A DNA stretch of 64,000 bases, taken from NCBI RefSeq assembly GCF_023016805.1, contig NZ_JALKCH010000005.1, positions 248,001 to 312,000 on the forward strand. Reading direction: 5' to 3'. The notes beneath the pieces are model-generated. The model did no database searches. It worked only from the letters and a program-made list of their open reading frames with translations, and had not been told where the DNA came from. This DNA comes from Ancylobacter crimeensis. GTDB taxonomy: Bacteria; Pseudomonadota; Alphaproteobacteria; Rhizobiales; Xanthobacteraceae. This document shows positions 1 through 8,248 of the stretch, piece after piece; the first letter of the stretch is position 1; every line of letters starts with the position of its first letter. A program made the position numbers and the translations under genes.

Positions 1-88
1 TGGACGGCCTGCGCTAGAGCGGTTGGGGAAGGGTGTGCTGCGCCGACTGACCTCGTTCGGCGCGTGCCGGAAGGAGACAGCTGGCGCC

Positions 89-1000
89 ATGGCCGACGAC
101 ATTCCGTTCGATCGCCGCTTCGATGCCGTGCCGGGCGTCGTCGAGAAGGTGGCTCCGGGCGTGCGACGGATCCTGGCGCCGAATGCCGGGCCGTTCACCT
201 TCACCGGCACCTGCAGCTACATCATTGGTGAAGGCGAGGTCGCCGTTCTCGATCCCGGCCCCGCGGATGAAGGCCATCTCGCCGCGCTGCTGGCAGCGCT
301 CGAAGGCGAGCGGGTGAGCCATATCCTTTTGACCCACACCCATCGGGATCATTGCGATGGGCTTCCGGCGCTGAAGGCGGCGACAGGGGCCCTCGTTTAT
401 GCCGAGGGTCCTTACCGTCCGGCCCGCCCGCTGCGGCTCGGCGAGGCGAACCCGCTCGATGCCGCCTCCGATCACAGCTTCCGACCGGATGTCACGCTCG
501 TCGACGGCGAGCGGATCCACGGGTCCGGCTGGACGCTCGAGGTGGTGGCGACACCGGGGCATACCGCAAACCATGTCGCCTTCGCGCTGGAAGGTGAGGG
601 GCTGCTGTTCTCCGGTGACCATGTGATGGCATGGGCGACCACCATCGTCGGGCCGCCGGACGGCGCGATGGGCGACTACATGGCCTCGCTTCACAAGCTC
701 GCGGCGCGTAGCGAGACGGTCTATCTGCCCGGCCATGGCGGTCCGGTGCGCGACGCGCCGGCCTTCGTCGCACGGTATATCCGCCATCGGGAAGCCCGCG
801 AGAGCGCCATCCTGCGCGTGCTGCAACGCGGGCCGGCGATGATCCCGGAGATCGTGCGGGCGATCTATATCGGGCTCGACCCGCGTCTGGTCACCGCGGC
901 CGGCCTGTCGACGCTGGCCCATCTGGAGGAGATGGTTGCGCGTGGCGAGGTGTCGACGGAGGGCGAGCCGGCCTTTGACGGGGTGTACCGCATCGGCTGA
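89..1000 (+). CDS. MBL-fold metallo-hydrolase (beta-lactamase-like)
   Basis: The 303-aa protein carries the zinc-binding signature of the metallo-beta-lactamase fold: HTHRDH at residues 83-88, a second histidine in PGHTANH near 158, an aspartate in SGDH at 177 and a histidine in LPGHGG at 216. After about residue 230 comes a helical segment resembling the winged-helix tail of LACTB2-type hydrolases. It is probably a cytoplasmic hydrolase acting on a thioester, ester or phosphodiester; the substrate cannot be read from the sequence. The ATG at 89 is chosen because AAGGAG lies 12 bases upstream; the frame is open further left, but that part looks non-coding. The gene converges on the DUF1499 gene with only 6 bp between them. 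Confidence 0.88.
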   Translation: MADDIPFDRRFDAVPGVVEKVAPGVRRILAPNAGPFTFTGTCSYIIGEGEVAVLDPGPADEGHLAALLAALEGERVSHILLTHTHRDHCDGLPALKAATGALVYAEGPYRPARPLRLGEANPLDAASDHSFRPDVTLVDGERIHGSGWTLEVVATPGHTANHVAFALEGEGLLFSGDHVMAWATTIVGPPDGAMGDYMASLHKLAARSETVYLPGHGGPVRDAPAFVARYIRHREARESAILRVLQRGPAMIPEIVRAIYIGLDPRLVTAAGLSTLAHLEEMVARGEVSTEGEPAFDGVYRIG

Positions 1001-1006
1001 AAGGGG

Positions 1007-1792
1007 TCAGCGCGCCCGCCGGCCCCGCGCTTCGGACAGGTCGGCCATCAGCGTGGTGATGCGGTTGGCATTCATGCCGTAGTCGCGCTCGCCCTCGCGC
1101 GAAACCGAGCGCATGTCCACGCGCACGCCGGAGGCGGTCTGGCGCACCCGCAGCGCGATGTCGGCGCGCAGGCCGAAGGGCAGGCTGCGCGTCGTCGCCT
1201 CGATGCGACCGTCCCTGAGCCCGCCGCGCGGCGGGGTGGCGTCGATGACGCGCCATCTGTAGCGGGCGACGAGCGCGAGCAGCGAATTGTAGATCTCGTC
1301 GGGCGAGGCATCGAATTCGAGCGGCTTCACGTCCGGCCACGCCGTGGACTGCGCCTGCGCGACCGCGGCGTCGGGCGGGTCGAGGGCGTTGGCGGCGCGC
1401 GAGCGGGCATAGCCCAGCGTCTCGAACAGCAGGGGCTCCTCGCTGTCGGTGGTCACGTCGTGGATGGCCGGAACAAGCGTGCCCAGCGCCAGCACGGCGG
1501 CGCCCGGCAACAGGAGAAGCGAAGCGAGGAACGCGGCGCCCACCACCCGGCCAAGCCCCCGCAATCCCTCGTTCCAGATGACGACGAAGGCGGCGATCGC
1601 CAGCAGTAAGGCAAGGCCAGCCAGGGCGATGCCGGCGATGAGGGTGCGCAGCGCGGCGTTGAAGTCCAGCACCTCCGCCCAGAACAGGCCGAGCGCGAGG
1701 GCTGAGACCGGCAGGGCGAACACCGCCACGCGCAGGCTCCACGTCGCGAGGCGCGACATGCGCTCCTCGATATAGAGCCAGCGCCGGATCAT
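1007..1792 (-). CDS. DUF1499 family membrane protein
   Basis: A 261-aa protein with three hydrophobic segments in the first 110 residues, followed by a soluble domain resembling DUF1499 (from about residue 120, including the WPDVKPLEFDASPDEIY and DMRSVSREGERDYGMNANRI regions). The biochemical role of DUF1499 proteins is not established, so no function is assigned. Its start overlaps the stop of the upstream HAD hydrolase by 4 bp (ATGA), so the two are probably one transcript with coupled translation. The soluble part should face one side of the inner membrane; which side is not clear. Confidence 0.85.
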   Translation of the reverse strand: MIRRWLYIEERMSRLATWSLRVAVFALPVSALALGLFWAEVLDFNAALRTLIAGIALAGLALLLAIAAFVVIWNEGLRGLGRVVGAAFLASLLLLPGAAVLALGTLVPAIHDVTTDSEEPLLFETLGYARSRAANALDPPDAAVAQAQSTAWPDVKPLEFDASPDEIYNSLLALVARYRWRVIDATPPRGGLRDGRIEATTRSLPFGLRADIALRVRQTASGVRVDMRSVSREGERDYGMNANRITTLMADLSEARGRRAR

Positions 1793-2532
1793 GCTCGCGC
1801 CCGTTGCTCCTGCGGCCGCACGCCGCCGAGCACATGATCGGCAAGCGCGTCGATGTCGTCCAGCACAAGATCGGCTTCGTCGGCGAAGGCATCGACCGGG
1901 CTCGGGCCGCTGCGCACGAGCACAGCCAGCGCGCCGGCGGCTTTGGCGGCGAGAAGGTCGTGCCGGGTGTCGCCCACCAGCGCGACATGTTCCGCTGGCA
2001 GGCCGGTGCGCCGGATGAAGGCCTCGACCATGCCGGGGCCGGGTTTGCCGCCATGGCCGGAATCATAGCCATAGATCGCGTCGAGCAGCGGGGTCAGTCC
2101 GAGAAGCTCGGCCTGCACGCGGGCATTGCCCTCGGTGTCGTTGGTGGCGATGGCAAGCGGCAGGCCGCCCGCCCTGAGCCGGGCAAGGGTGTGTGCCGGC
2201 GTGCCGATGGCGGTGAGGAAGCGCCGCCCTTCCTCGCCGAACAGATGGTTGATTTCGTTGAACAGCGCCTCGTCGGCCGGACGCTCCAGCACCTGAGCCC
2301 AGAGCGGCCCATATTCCCGCGAGGAGCCGGCCACCAGCGGGGACGATGCAAGGAAGCGCTGCTGCGCGGGCAGATAATGGCTGACCTCGTTCAACCGGGC
2401 GATGCGGGTTTCGTTGCCCCCGGTGATCCGGCGAATCACCGCGCCTGCTGCCTGTCCCCAGGTTTGGTCGAAATCGACGAGGGTGCCGTCCTTGTCGAAC
2501 AGGATGGCGCGAATGGTCGGTGAAGCGGACAA
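1789..2532 (-). CDS. HAD-superfamily hydrolase, phosphoglycolate phosphatase-like
   Basis: A 247-aa HAD hydrolase. Motif I is FDKDGTLVDF with the nucleophile Asp13, motif II lies in AIATNDTEGN, the motif III lysine in GGKPGPGM, and motif IV in LVGDTRHDLLAAKAAG. A helical cap between motifs I and II fits the phosphoglycolate phosphatase (Gph/PGP) group. It probably dephosphorylates a small cytoplasmic metabolite; the true substrate is unknown. It is the first gene of a two-gene leftward unit with the DUF1499 protein. There is no clear Shine-Dalgarno sequence ahead of this ATG, so the start is less certain than the family call. Confidence 0.85.
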   Translation of the reverse strand: MSASPTIRAILFDKDGTLVDFDQTWGQAAGAVIRRITGGNETRIARLNEVSHYLPAQQRFLASSPLVAGSSREYGPLWAQVLERPADEALFNEINHLFGEEGRRFLTAIGTPAHTLARLRAGGLPLAIATNDTEGNARVQAELLGLTPLLDAIYGYDSGHGGKPGPGMVEAFIRRTGLPAEHVALVGDTRHDLLAAKAAGALAVLVRSGPSPVDAFADEADLVLDDIDALADHVLGGVRPQEQRARA

Positions 2533-2661
2533 GGCGCGGCGTCCCGGTGTGAGGCGCCCCGGCGGTCATGGCCCCGGGATGCGGTGGCCCGGCACGGTTG
2601 GCCGGCGGATGGGGCGCCTGATAACATGAAAGGCCGCGCTGCCCAATGACAGGGCGGTTCA

Positions 2662-4293
2662 GTGAGGTGCCGGTTGAGGACAGTGCAGCTTGTGGGACTG
2701 GTGGCGGCGGGTATTCTCGCGTTGCCGTCAAACATCGCGATCGGGCCGGGCGACCGTGGCGTGCGCGTGATCGGCGGGTACGCCTTCGCCCAGACCGCAG
2801 ACGCCTCGGCCACGATCGACCGGGCCGGACAGGCGGTCAATCGGCAGCTGCGGGGTGTCTTCGGCATGACGCCGGACCCGAAGAAGCCGAGGCGCAAGCC
2901 CGCTGCCAAATCCGCCGCGACCCCGGCGGGCGGAACGGTGCAGGCCGGCATTCCGCTTCCCCCGCGCCGCCCGGCGTTGCCGGGCGACGGCGATGCAGGC
3001 GAAGCCGCACCCGACGATCCCGCCGATGCCGAAAGCGCGGGCGAGGCCCCCGCCGCCGCCTCTTCTCTCGCCGCTGCCCCGATGGCTTCCCCTGCGCCCG
3101 CCGGCTCGTTGCACCTGCCGGCGACGGCGCCCTTGCCGCTGCCTTTCCCGGTCTCCAAGCCCGGTTCCGGGCACTTTCCGCCGCCTCCGCCGCCGGAGGT
3201 CGCCGCGAAGCAAGCTGCGCCGTCCGGCCCCGTCGCCATGCTGGCCGGCCGTCCCGTGCCTCTGCCGCCGGAAAAGCCAGGCTCGGCCACGGCTCAGCCG
3301 GAGGCGAACGAGGATGCGCAGGCGGAGGCTGCTGCGCCGCCCAGTCCGGCGCCGGCAAAGCCTTCCGGCGGTTTCGTGCTGTTCCGGCCGCGCGATCCCG
3401 GTGCGCCCGTCCGGGGTGCATCGGTGCCGGACGATACGCCCACCGACGCGAGCGAGGCCGATGCGGGGGACGCGGCGGGGGAGGCGGCCGGTGCGCCGCA
3501 TCCGGCGGCCTCCGCCCGCCTTGCCTTCGTACCCCTGCCGCCGCCGCGCCCCGGCCTTGCGCGACAGGCAGCGCTTGCCCCGCCTGCCGCGGCGCCGGAC
3601 GAGGAGAGCGCCGACGATTCGGAGGAGGAGGCCGAGCCCAAAGCTCCCTCGCCGCCGCCCGCGCCCGGCACCGCCCCGCCGCGCAACGCCGGCGCGCCCA
3701 TCGCCGCGCCCACGCTGGCGAAGGCCTGCCCGGCGCTCGCGGCATCCGGCATTGCGGTGTTCGCGCCAGCTCCACCGCCGCCGACGCCGTTCGCCGGATG
3801 CGGGGCCGACAAGCCGGTGCTGCTGCAGGGCGTGAAGGCCAGCAACGGGCGGATCATCGCCTTCGAGCCCGCCGCCCTGTTGCGCTGTGACATGGCAGAT
3901 GCCGTGGCTCACTGGGTGCGCGAGGATGTCGAGCCGCTGGTCGGACAGCTCGGCTCGCCGCTCGATACGCTCTTCGTCGCCGACAGCTACAATTGCCGCT
4001 CACGAAACCGGGTGGCAGGCGCCAAGATCAGCGAGCACGGCAAGGGCAATGCCATGGACACCCATGGCTATCGCATGGAGAACGGCCGGCAGGTCACGAT
4101 TGGCGGCAAGGGCGACAACGCGATGCCGGTGGACTTCCAGAATGCGCTGAAAGCCAGTGCCTGCGGGCGGTTCACCACCATTCTCGGCCCCGGTTCGGAC
4201 GGCTATCACGAGTACCACCTGCATGTGGACCTCGCGCAGCGCCGCTCGGGCGGGGCCTATTGCCACTGGGCGGTGCGGGCAGCGACGCCCTGA
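2662..4293 (+). CDS. Extensin-like C-terminal domain protein with long Pro/Ala linker
   Basis: A 543-aa protein starting at GTG, with a hydrophobic N-terminus ending around VIGGYAFAQ, consistent with export. Residues about 65-345 are a low-complexity Pro/Ala/Glu-rich region with repeated PLPPPRP-like runs. The last 190 residues match the bacterial extensin-like C-terminal domain: conserved cysteines in KACPAL, GCGADK, LRCDMA, YNCRSR and SACGRF, plus EHGKGNAMD and EYHLHVDL, which resemble the His/Asp metal site of D-Ala-D-Ala peptidase-like folds. Most likely a periplasmic wall-associated protein. The proline-rich stretch may span the periplasm or bind peptidoglycan; that is inference. Confidence 0.82.
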   Translation: MRCRLRTVQLVGLVAAGILALPSNIAIGPGDRGVRVIGGYAFAQTADASATIDRAGQAVNRQLRGVFGMTPDPKKPRRKPAAKSAATPAGGTVQAGIPLPPRRPALPGDGDAGEAAPDDPADAESAGEAPAAASSLAAAPMASPAPAGSLHLPATAPLPLPFPVSKPGSGHFPPPPPPEVAAKQAAPSGPVAMLAGRPVPLPPEKPGSATAQPEANEDAQAEAAAPPSPAPAKPSGGFVLFRPRDPGAPVRGASVPDDTPTDASEADAGDAAGEAAGAPHPAASARLAFVPLPPPRPGLARQAALAPPAAAPDEESADDSEEEAEPKAPSPPPAPGTAPPRNAGAPIAAPTLAKACPALAASGIAVFAPAPPPPTPFAGCGADKPVLLQGVKASNGRIIAFEPAALLRCDMADAVAHWVREDVEPLVGQLGSPLDTLFVADSYNCRSRNRVAGAKISEHGKGNAMDTHGYRMENGRQVTIGGKGDNAMPVDFQNALKASACGRFTTILGPGSDGYHEYHLHVDLAQRRSGGAYCHWAVRAATP

Positions 4294-4443
4294 CGCGGCT
4301 TGAAAGCCCCTGCGGCCACCGCCTCAGACCAAGGGCGCGCTTCCGGCCGGCAGCGGGCGGGACTAGGCTGCGAAACCTTTCAAGCGGTGGCCTTTTCCAG
4401 CGCCCGGGGCGGGCCGGCCACGGCAAAGACTGCGGAGCACGTC

Positions 4444-5826
4444 ATGCTGACCAATATGCAGGCTCGCGATGTCGAGACCCTGGTCCATCCCTACACCAAC
4501 CTTGAGGCGATCCGCAGCACGGGCCCGCTGATCCTGGAGCGCGGGCAGGGCGTGTGGCTCCATGATTCCGACGGCAAGGCCTATCTCGAAGGCATGGCCG
4601 GCCTGTGGTGCACCGCGCTCGGCTATGGCAACGAGGAACTGGTCGAGGCCGCATCCGAACAGATGCGCAAGCTGCCCTTCACCCACATCTTCGGGGGCAA
4701 GAGCCACGATCCCGCGATCGAGCTGGCGGAGAAGCTCAAGGAGATGGCGCCGGTACCGATCTCCAAGGTGTTCTTCACCTGCTCCGGCTCGGAAGCCAAC
4801 GACACCCAGATGAAGCTCGTCTGGTACATGAACAACGCGCTCGGCCGGCCGCGGAAGAAGAAGATCATCTCGCGGATGCGGGCCTATCACGGCGTCACCA
4901 TTGCGTCCGCCTCGCTCACCGGCCTTGCCGGCAACCACAACGACTTCGACCTGCCGATCGCCGGCGTGCGCCACACCACGGCGCCGCATTACTATCGCCT
5001 CGCCGAGCCGGGCGAGAGCGAGGAGGATTTCGCGACGCGGCTGGCCGCCGATCTCGAGGCGCTGATCCTCGCCGAGGGGCCGGAGACGGTCGCCGCCTTC
5101 ATCGCCGAGCCGGTGATGGGCGCGGGCGGGGTGATCGTGCCGCCGAAGACCTATTTCCCCAAGATCGAGGCGGTCCTGAAGAAGTACGATGTCTTCTTCA
5201 TCGGCGACGAAGTGATCTGCGGATTCGGCCGGCTGGGGACGCCCTTCGGCTGTCAGGCGCTGGACATGAAGCCGAACGCCATCTCCGTCGCCAAGGCGCT
5301 GTCCTCCGCCTACCAGCCGATCGGCGCGGTGATGATCCCCGAGGAGATGTACCAGGCGATGCTCGAGGAGAGCCGCAAGCTCGGCTCGTTCGGTCACGGC
5401 TTCACCTATTCCGGCCATCCGGTCGCCGCCGCGGTGGCGTTGAAGACGCTGGAGATCTACGAGCGCGAGAGCATCTTCGAACGGGTGCGGGCCAAGATCC
5501 CGCAATTCGCCGCCCGCTGCGCCGCGCTGGAGGATCATCCGCTGGTCGGCGAGGCGCGGCAGGCCGGGCTTGTCGCGGGCATCGAGATCGTTGCCGACAA
5601 GAAGACCCGGCACCAGTTCGATCCCAAGCTCGGCTTCGCGGCGAAGGTGGTCGCCTTCGCGCAGGACGAAGGGCTGATCGTGCGGAGCGTGTTCGGCGAC
5701 GCGGTCACCATCTGCCCACCGCTGGTCATCTCGCCGGCCGAGATCGACGAATTGTTCGACCGCCTCACCCGCGCGCTCGACCGCACGCTGGACTGGGCGA
5801 CGCGGGAGCATCTTCTTGCGGCGTGA
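4444..5826 (+). CDS. Class III PLP-dependent aminotransferase (omega-aminotransferase)
   Basis: A 460-aa fold-type I aminotransferase of class III. Visible are the phosphate-binding SGSEANDT segment, the YHG of RAYHGVTIAS, the PLP aspartate in FIGDEVICGFGR and the Schiff-base lysine in SVAKALSSAYQPIG. This subgroup uses amines or omega-amino acids such as putrescine, taurine, beta-alanine or 4-aminobutyrate as amino donors, usually to pyruvate or 2-oxoglutarate. Substrate is not predictable here and no transporter or regulator adjoins. Start chosen at the ATG with GGAG 6 bases upstream; the frame is open 48 codons further but that part has no family similarity. A strong hairpin follows the stop. 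Confidence 0.9.
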   Translation: MLTNMQARDVETLVHPYTNLEAIRSTGPLILERGQGVWLHDSDGKAYLEGMAGLWCTALGYGNEELVEAASEQMRKLPFTHIFGGKSHDPAIELAEKLKEMAPVPISKVFFTCSGSEANDTQMKLVWYMNNALGRPRKKKIISRMRAYHGVTIASASLTGLAGNHNDFDLPIAGVRHTTAPHYYRLAEPGESEEDFATRLAADLEALILAEGPETVAAFIAEPVMGAGGVIVPPKTYFPKIEAVLKKYDVFFIGDEVICGFGRLGTPFGCQALDMKPNAISVAKALSSAYQPIGAVMIPEEMYQAMLEESRKLGSFGHGFTYSGHPVAAAVALKTLEIYERESIFERVRAKIPQFAARCAALEDHPLVGEARQAGLVAGIEIVADKKTRHQFDPKLGFAAKVVAFAQDEGLIVRSVFGDAVTICPPLVISPAEIDELFDRLTRALDRTLDWATREHLLAA

Positions 5827-5838
5827 TATGCGTTGTTT

Positions 5839-5865
5839 GGAGGCGGGTGCCTCGCACCCGCTTCC
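5839..5865 (+). terminator. GC-rich hairpin after the aminotransferase
   Basis: An inverted repeat (GCGGGTGC, loop CTC, GCACCCGC) that can extend to a 12-bp stem with one G-U pair, just 12 bases after the aminotransferase stop. There is no T-run, so it may be a pausing or RNA-protecting hairpin that works with the stronger terminator 12 bases further on. Confidence 0.45.
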
Positions 5866-5876
5866 AGCAATGAGGG

Positions 5877-5924
5877 CCAGACATGAAAAAGGCGCTGCCG
5901 GAGCAGCGCCTTTTTCATGTCTGG
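5877..5924. terminator. Bidirectional rho-independent terminator
   Basis: A perfect 21-bp inverted repeat (arms 5877-5897 and 5904-5924, loop of 6). The GC core GGCGCTG/CAGCGCC is flanked by AAAAA on the left and TTTTT on the right, so a U-run follows the stem in both directions. It lies between the convergent aminotransferase and L,D-transpeptidase genes and should stop transcription from both sides. Confidence 0.93.
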
Positions 5925-5949
5925 CGTGGAGGCCCGCTATCTCGGAGGG

Positions 5950-6552
5950 TCAGATCACCACCACATGGGCGCCTTCGGGCACGCGGCTGTAGAGGTCGAT
6001 CACGTCCTCGTTCAGCATGCGGATGCAGCCGGAGGAGATCGCCATTCCGATATATTCCGGCTGGTTGGTGCCGTGGATGCGGAACAGCGTGTCCTTGTCG
6101 TTCTGGTAGAGATAGAGCGCGCGGGCACCCATCGGGTTCTGCGGGCCGCCGGCGACGAAGTTCGGCACGCCCTCGAGGCGCTGCTTGATTTCCTCGGTGG
6201 GGGTCCAGGTCGGCCATTCCTTCTTGGCGCCGACCACGGCCTCGCCCTTGAAGGCCAGCCCCTGTTCGCCGACCGTCACGCCGTAGCGGATGGCCCTGCC
6301 GCCGTCCTCGACAAGATAGAGGAACTTCTTGTCGGTGTTGACGATGATGGTGCCGGGCTGCTCGGTGCCGGAATACTCCACCACATGGCGCTGGTAGAGC
6401 TCGAGCGGCTTCACCTTCTTGTAGGGCGGATTGGCCAGGAGCTGCTTGTCACGCGGCGTCAGCGCCGCTTCCGGCGCAGGTTCGTTCACCGAGGTCTGGC
6501 ATGCCGCCAGGCACAGCGCCAGAAGAGCCAGACCAGCCCCACGCCACATCAT
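5950..6552 (-). CDS. L,D-transpeptidase (YkuD family) lipoprotein
   Basis: A 200-aa exported protein. The N-terminus is a lipoprotein signal with lipobox LAAC and acyl-acceptor Cys18. The YkuD catalytic motif is complete: His160 in RIHGTN and nucleophile Cys176 in ISSGCIRM. The family makes 3-3 cross-links in peptidoglycan or attaches proteins to it. The start at 6552 (Met-Met) is chosen because GGAG lies 9 bases upstream and it places the signal peptide at the N-terminus; the longer frame adds 13 residues without support. It is transcribed leftward toward the shared terminator. Confidence 0.92.
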   Translation of the reverse strand: MMWRGAGLALLALCLAACQTSVNEPAPEAALTPRDKQLLANPPYKKVKPLELYQRHVVEYSGTEQPGTIIVNTDKKFLYLVEDGGRAIRYGVTVGEQGLAFKGEAVVGAKKEWPTWTPTEEIKQRLEGVPNFVAGGPQNPMGARALYLYQNDKDTLFRIHGTNQPEYIGMAISSGCIRMLNEDVIDLYSRVPEGAHVVVI

Positions 6553-6853
6553 CGTCACGATCTCCAGGAAGCCGCCCCTTGGGGCAACCATTGCTTAAGA
6601 ATCCACTGTCTTCCGATTAGCCCCTTTCGCCTTTGCCTTGAAGGGCTCATCGGGGGCTCTTCCGCATGAGGCGGGTCCTTTGTTGCGGAAAAGCCGCACT
6701 ATCTTCCCAACCGGAAACCGCCGCCTGTTTGCCGTAATGAGACCTTGGTAGGTCTTATACTGAGCGATGCAACTGCATATTTTTGACGCAGTTGCTGCTC
6801 ATCTCACCGTTCCCGCGCCGCGAGACGGCGGGCAGTGAACCATGGAGGACGTG
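6553..6853. other. Divergent intergenic region with two inverted repeats
   Basis: About 300 bp with no credible gene, between the leftward L,D-transpeptidase and the rightward small protein. Two inverted repeats stand out: AGACCT-N4-AGGTCT at 6740-6755 and GCAACTGC-N11-GCAGTTGC at 6769-6795 (8-bp perfect arms). Both lie 60-115 bases ahead of the small gene. They could be operators or leader hairpins. No convincing -35/-10 pair was found. Confidence 0.5.
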
Positions 6854-7069
6854 ATGTCTGCTGAGGACAACCGGGACGTCGAGCCCGGTAGCGAACGTTG
6901 GGAACGTTCGCAGCAAAACGCCCATTGGCGTCAGATCGGAATTTCGGCCGTTGCCGCGGCTGCCCGCTATACCAGTGCCCCGGATGCTGCTGCCCCCGTC
7001 AAGGGTGAGGCGCGCTCCGATGATGGAAAAGTCGTAACGCTTCGCGACATCGAGTTCTTCGCGGCGTGA
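6854..7069 (+). CDS. Small hypothetical protein (71 aa)
   Basis: I do not recognise this family. The start is fixed by GGAGG 5 bases before ATG 6854; another ATG 12 bases upstream overlaps that ribosome binding site. The N-terminal half is charged (MSAEDNRDVEPGSERWERSQ), followed by WRQIGISAVAAAARY, an amphipathic stretch rich in small residues that may be a helix, and a C-terminus with VVTLRDIEFF. No signal peptide or true membrane segment is seen. The good ribosome binding site and structured upstream region argue that it is real. It could be a regulatory or stress protein, but no function can be assigned. Confidence 0.6.
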   Translation: MSAEDNRDVEPGSERWERSQQNAHWRQIGISAVAAAARYTSAPDAAAPVKGEARSDDGKVVTLRDIEFFAA

Positions 7070-7252
7070 TTCGGCCGGACCGTCGGGTCCGCTGAAGAGC
7101 TGCAGGCTCACTCCTTTCCCACATCATGCGACATCAGCAACGCGCAGCGTGGCGTGACCGCCGGCCTGTCTGCGCGTTATCGATGTGAAGCAGACATTCG
7201 CCGCGCCGCCATGGCGCGGTGACGATGGACTGCGCGTCGTGGGGGAGGCGAG

Positions 7253-8227
7253 ATGCTCGAGGCCTATTGCGTACGCGGCGGGGCGCTTCGCGCCTTCACG
7301 GTGCCGCCCGGCGAAGCCGTGCCGGGCGATGCCGTCTGGCTCGACCTGATGGCCCCGGGCGAGGGGGAGGAGCATGCCGTCGAGCATGCCTGCCACCTCG
7401 CCGTGCCCACCCGCGAGGAGATGCGGGAGATCGAGCCCTCCAGCCGCCTTTATGTCGAGGACGGCAACCGCTTCATGACCGGCAGCGTGCTCTGCCAGTC
7501 GGAAGCCAGCCGGCCGACGCTCGCAGCCATCACCTTCATCCTCACCGCCGACCGATTGATCACGGTCCGCTATGGCGATCCCAAGCCCTTCCGGCTGGTG
7601 GCCGCCAAGCTCGACCGCGCCTGCCAGACGGGGCTGACCGGCGATCAGGTGCTGATGGAACTGCTCGACGCCATCGTCGACCGCGCCGCCGACATCATCG
7701 AACGGCTCAGCAACGAGATCGACGAGGCCTCCGACCAGATCTTCTCGGAGCAGCCCGGCGCCGACGCCAATCGCCGCTACCGCGCCCTGCTGAACCTCAT
7801 CGCGCGCAAGGCCGACATTGCCTCGAAGGTGCGGGAGAGCCTGGTCTCCATCGCCCGCGTCATTACCTTCCTCGCGACCGATGGCGAGGGCAGGAACCTC
7901 AGCAAGGACCAGAAGGGCGCGCTGAAGACGCTGCAGCGGGATTGCACCTCGCTCAACGATCATCTCAGCTATCTCGGCGACAAGGTGACCTTCCTGCTCG
8001 ACGCCACGCTCGGCCTCGTCAGCATCGAGCAGAACAACATCATCAAGATCTTCGCCGTGCTCTCCGTGGTGCTGATGCCGCCGACGCTGATCGCTTCGGT
8101 CTATGGCATGAACTTCCAGCACATGCCGGAGCTGCAATGGCCGTTCGGCTACCCCGCCGCGCTCCTCGCCATGCTGGTCGCGGCGGTCGTGCCCTACTGG
8201 TTCTTCAAGTGGAAGCGCTGGCTGTGA
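7253..8227 (+). CDS. CorA-family divalent metal transporter
   Basis: A 324-aa membrane protein. The CorA signature YGMNF is present at about residue 284, between the two C-terminal membrane helices, with the second helix near FGYPAALLAMLVAAVVPYWF. The long N-terminal part is the cytoplasmic domain of the funnel-shaped pentamer. The family moves Mg2+, Co2+ or Ni2+, or effluxes Zn2+ in ZntB relatives; metal preference cannot be decided here. GGGGGAGG lies just ahead of the ATG. An inverted repeat with 7-bp arms (7201-7219) sits about 35 bases upstream of the start. The gene converges on the SDR gene with 21 bp between them. Confidence 0.9.
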   Translation: MLEAYCVRGGALRAFTVPPGEAVPGDAVWLDLMAPGEGEEHAVEHACHLAVPTREEMREIEPSSRLYVEDGNRFMTGSVLCQSEASRPTLAAITFILTADRLITVRYGDPKPFRLVAAKLDRACQTGLTGDQVLMELLDAIVDRAADIIERLSNEIDEASDQIFSEQPGADANRRYRALLNLIARKADIASKVRESLVSIARVITFLATDGEGRNLSKDQKGALKTLQRDCTSLNDHLSYLGDKVTFLLDATLGLVSIEQNNIIKIFAVLSVVLMPPTLIASVYGMNFQHMPELQWPFGYPAALLAMLVAAVVPYWFFKWKRWL

Positions 8228-8248
8228 GCGGCGCTTCGCAGGGCCGGT

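Noticed and set aside
14-922. 302-aa open frame on the - strand opposite the metallo-hydrolase
   Set aside because: The + strand carries the HTHRDH metallo-hydrolase with a good ribosome binding site; the reverse frame is a shadow.
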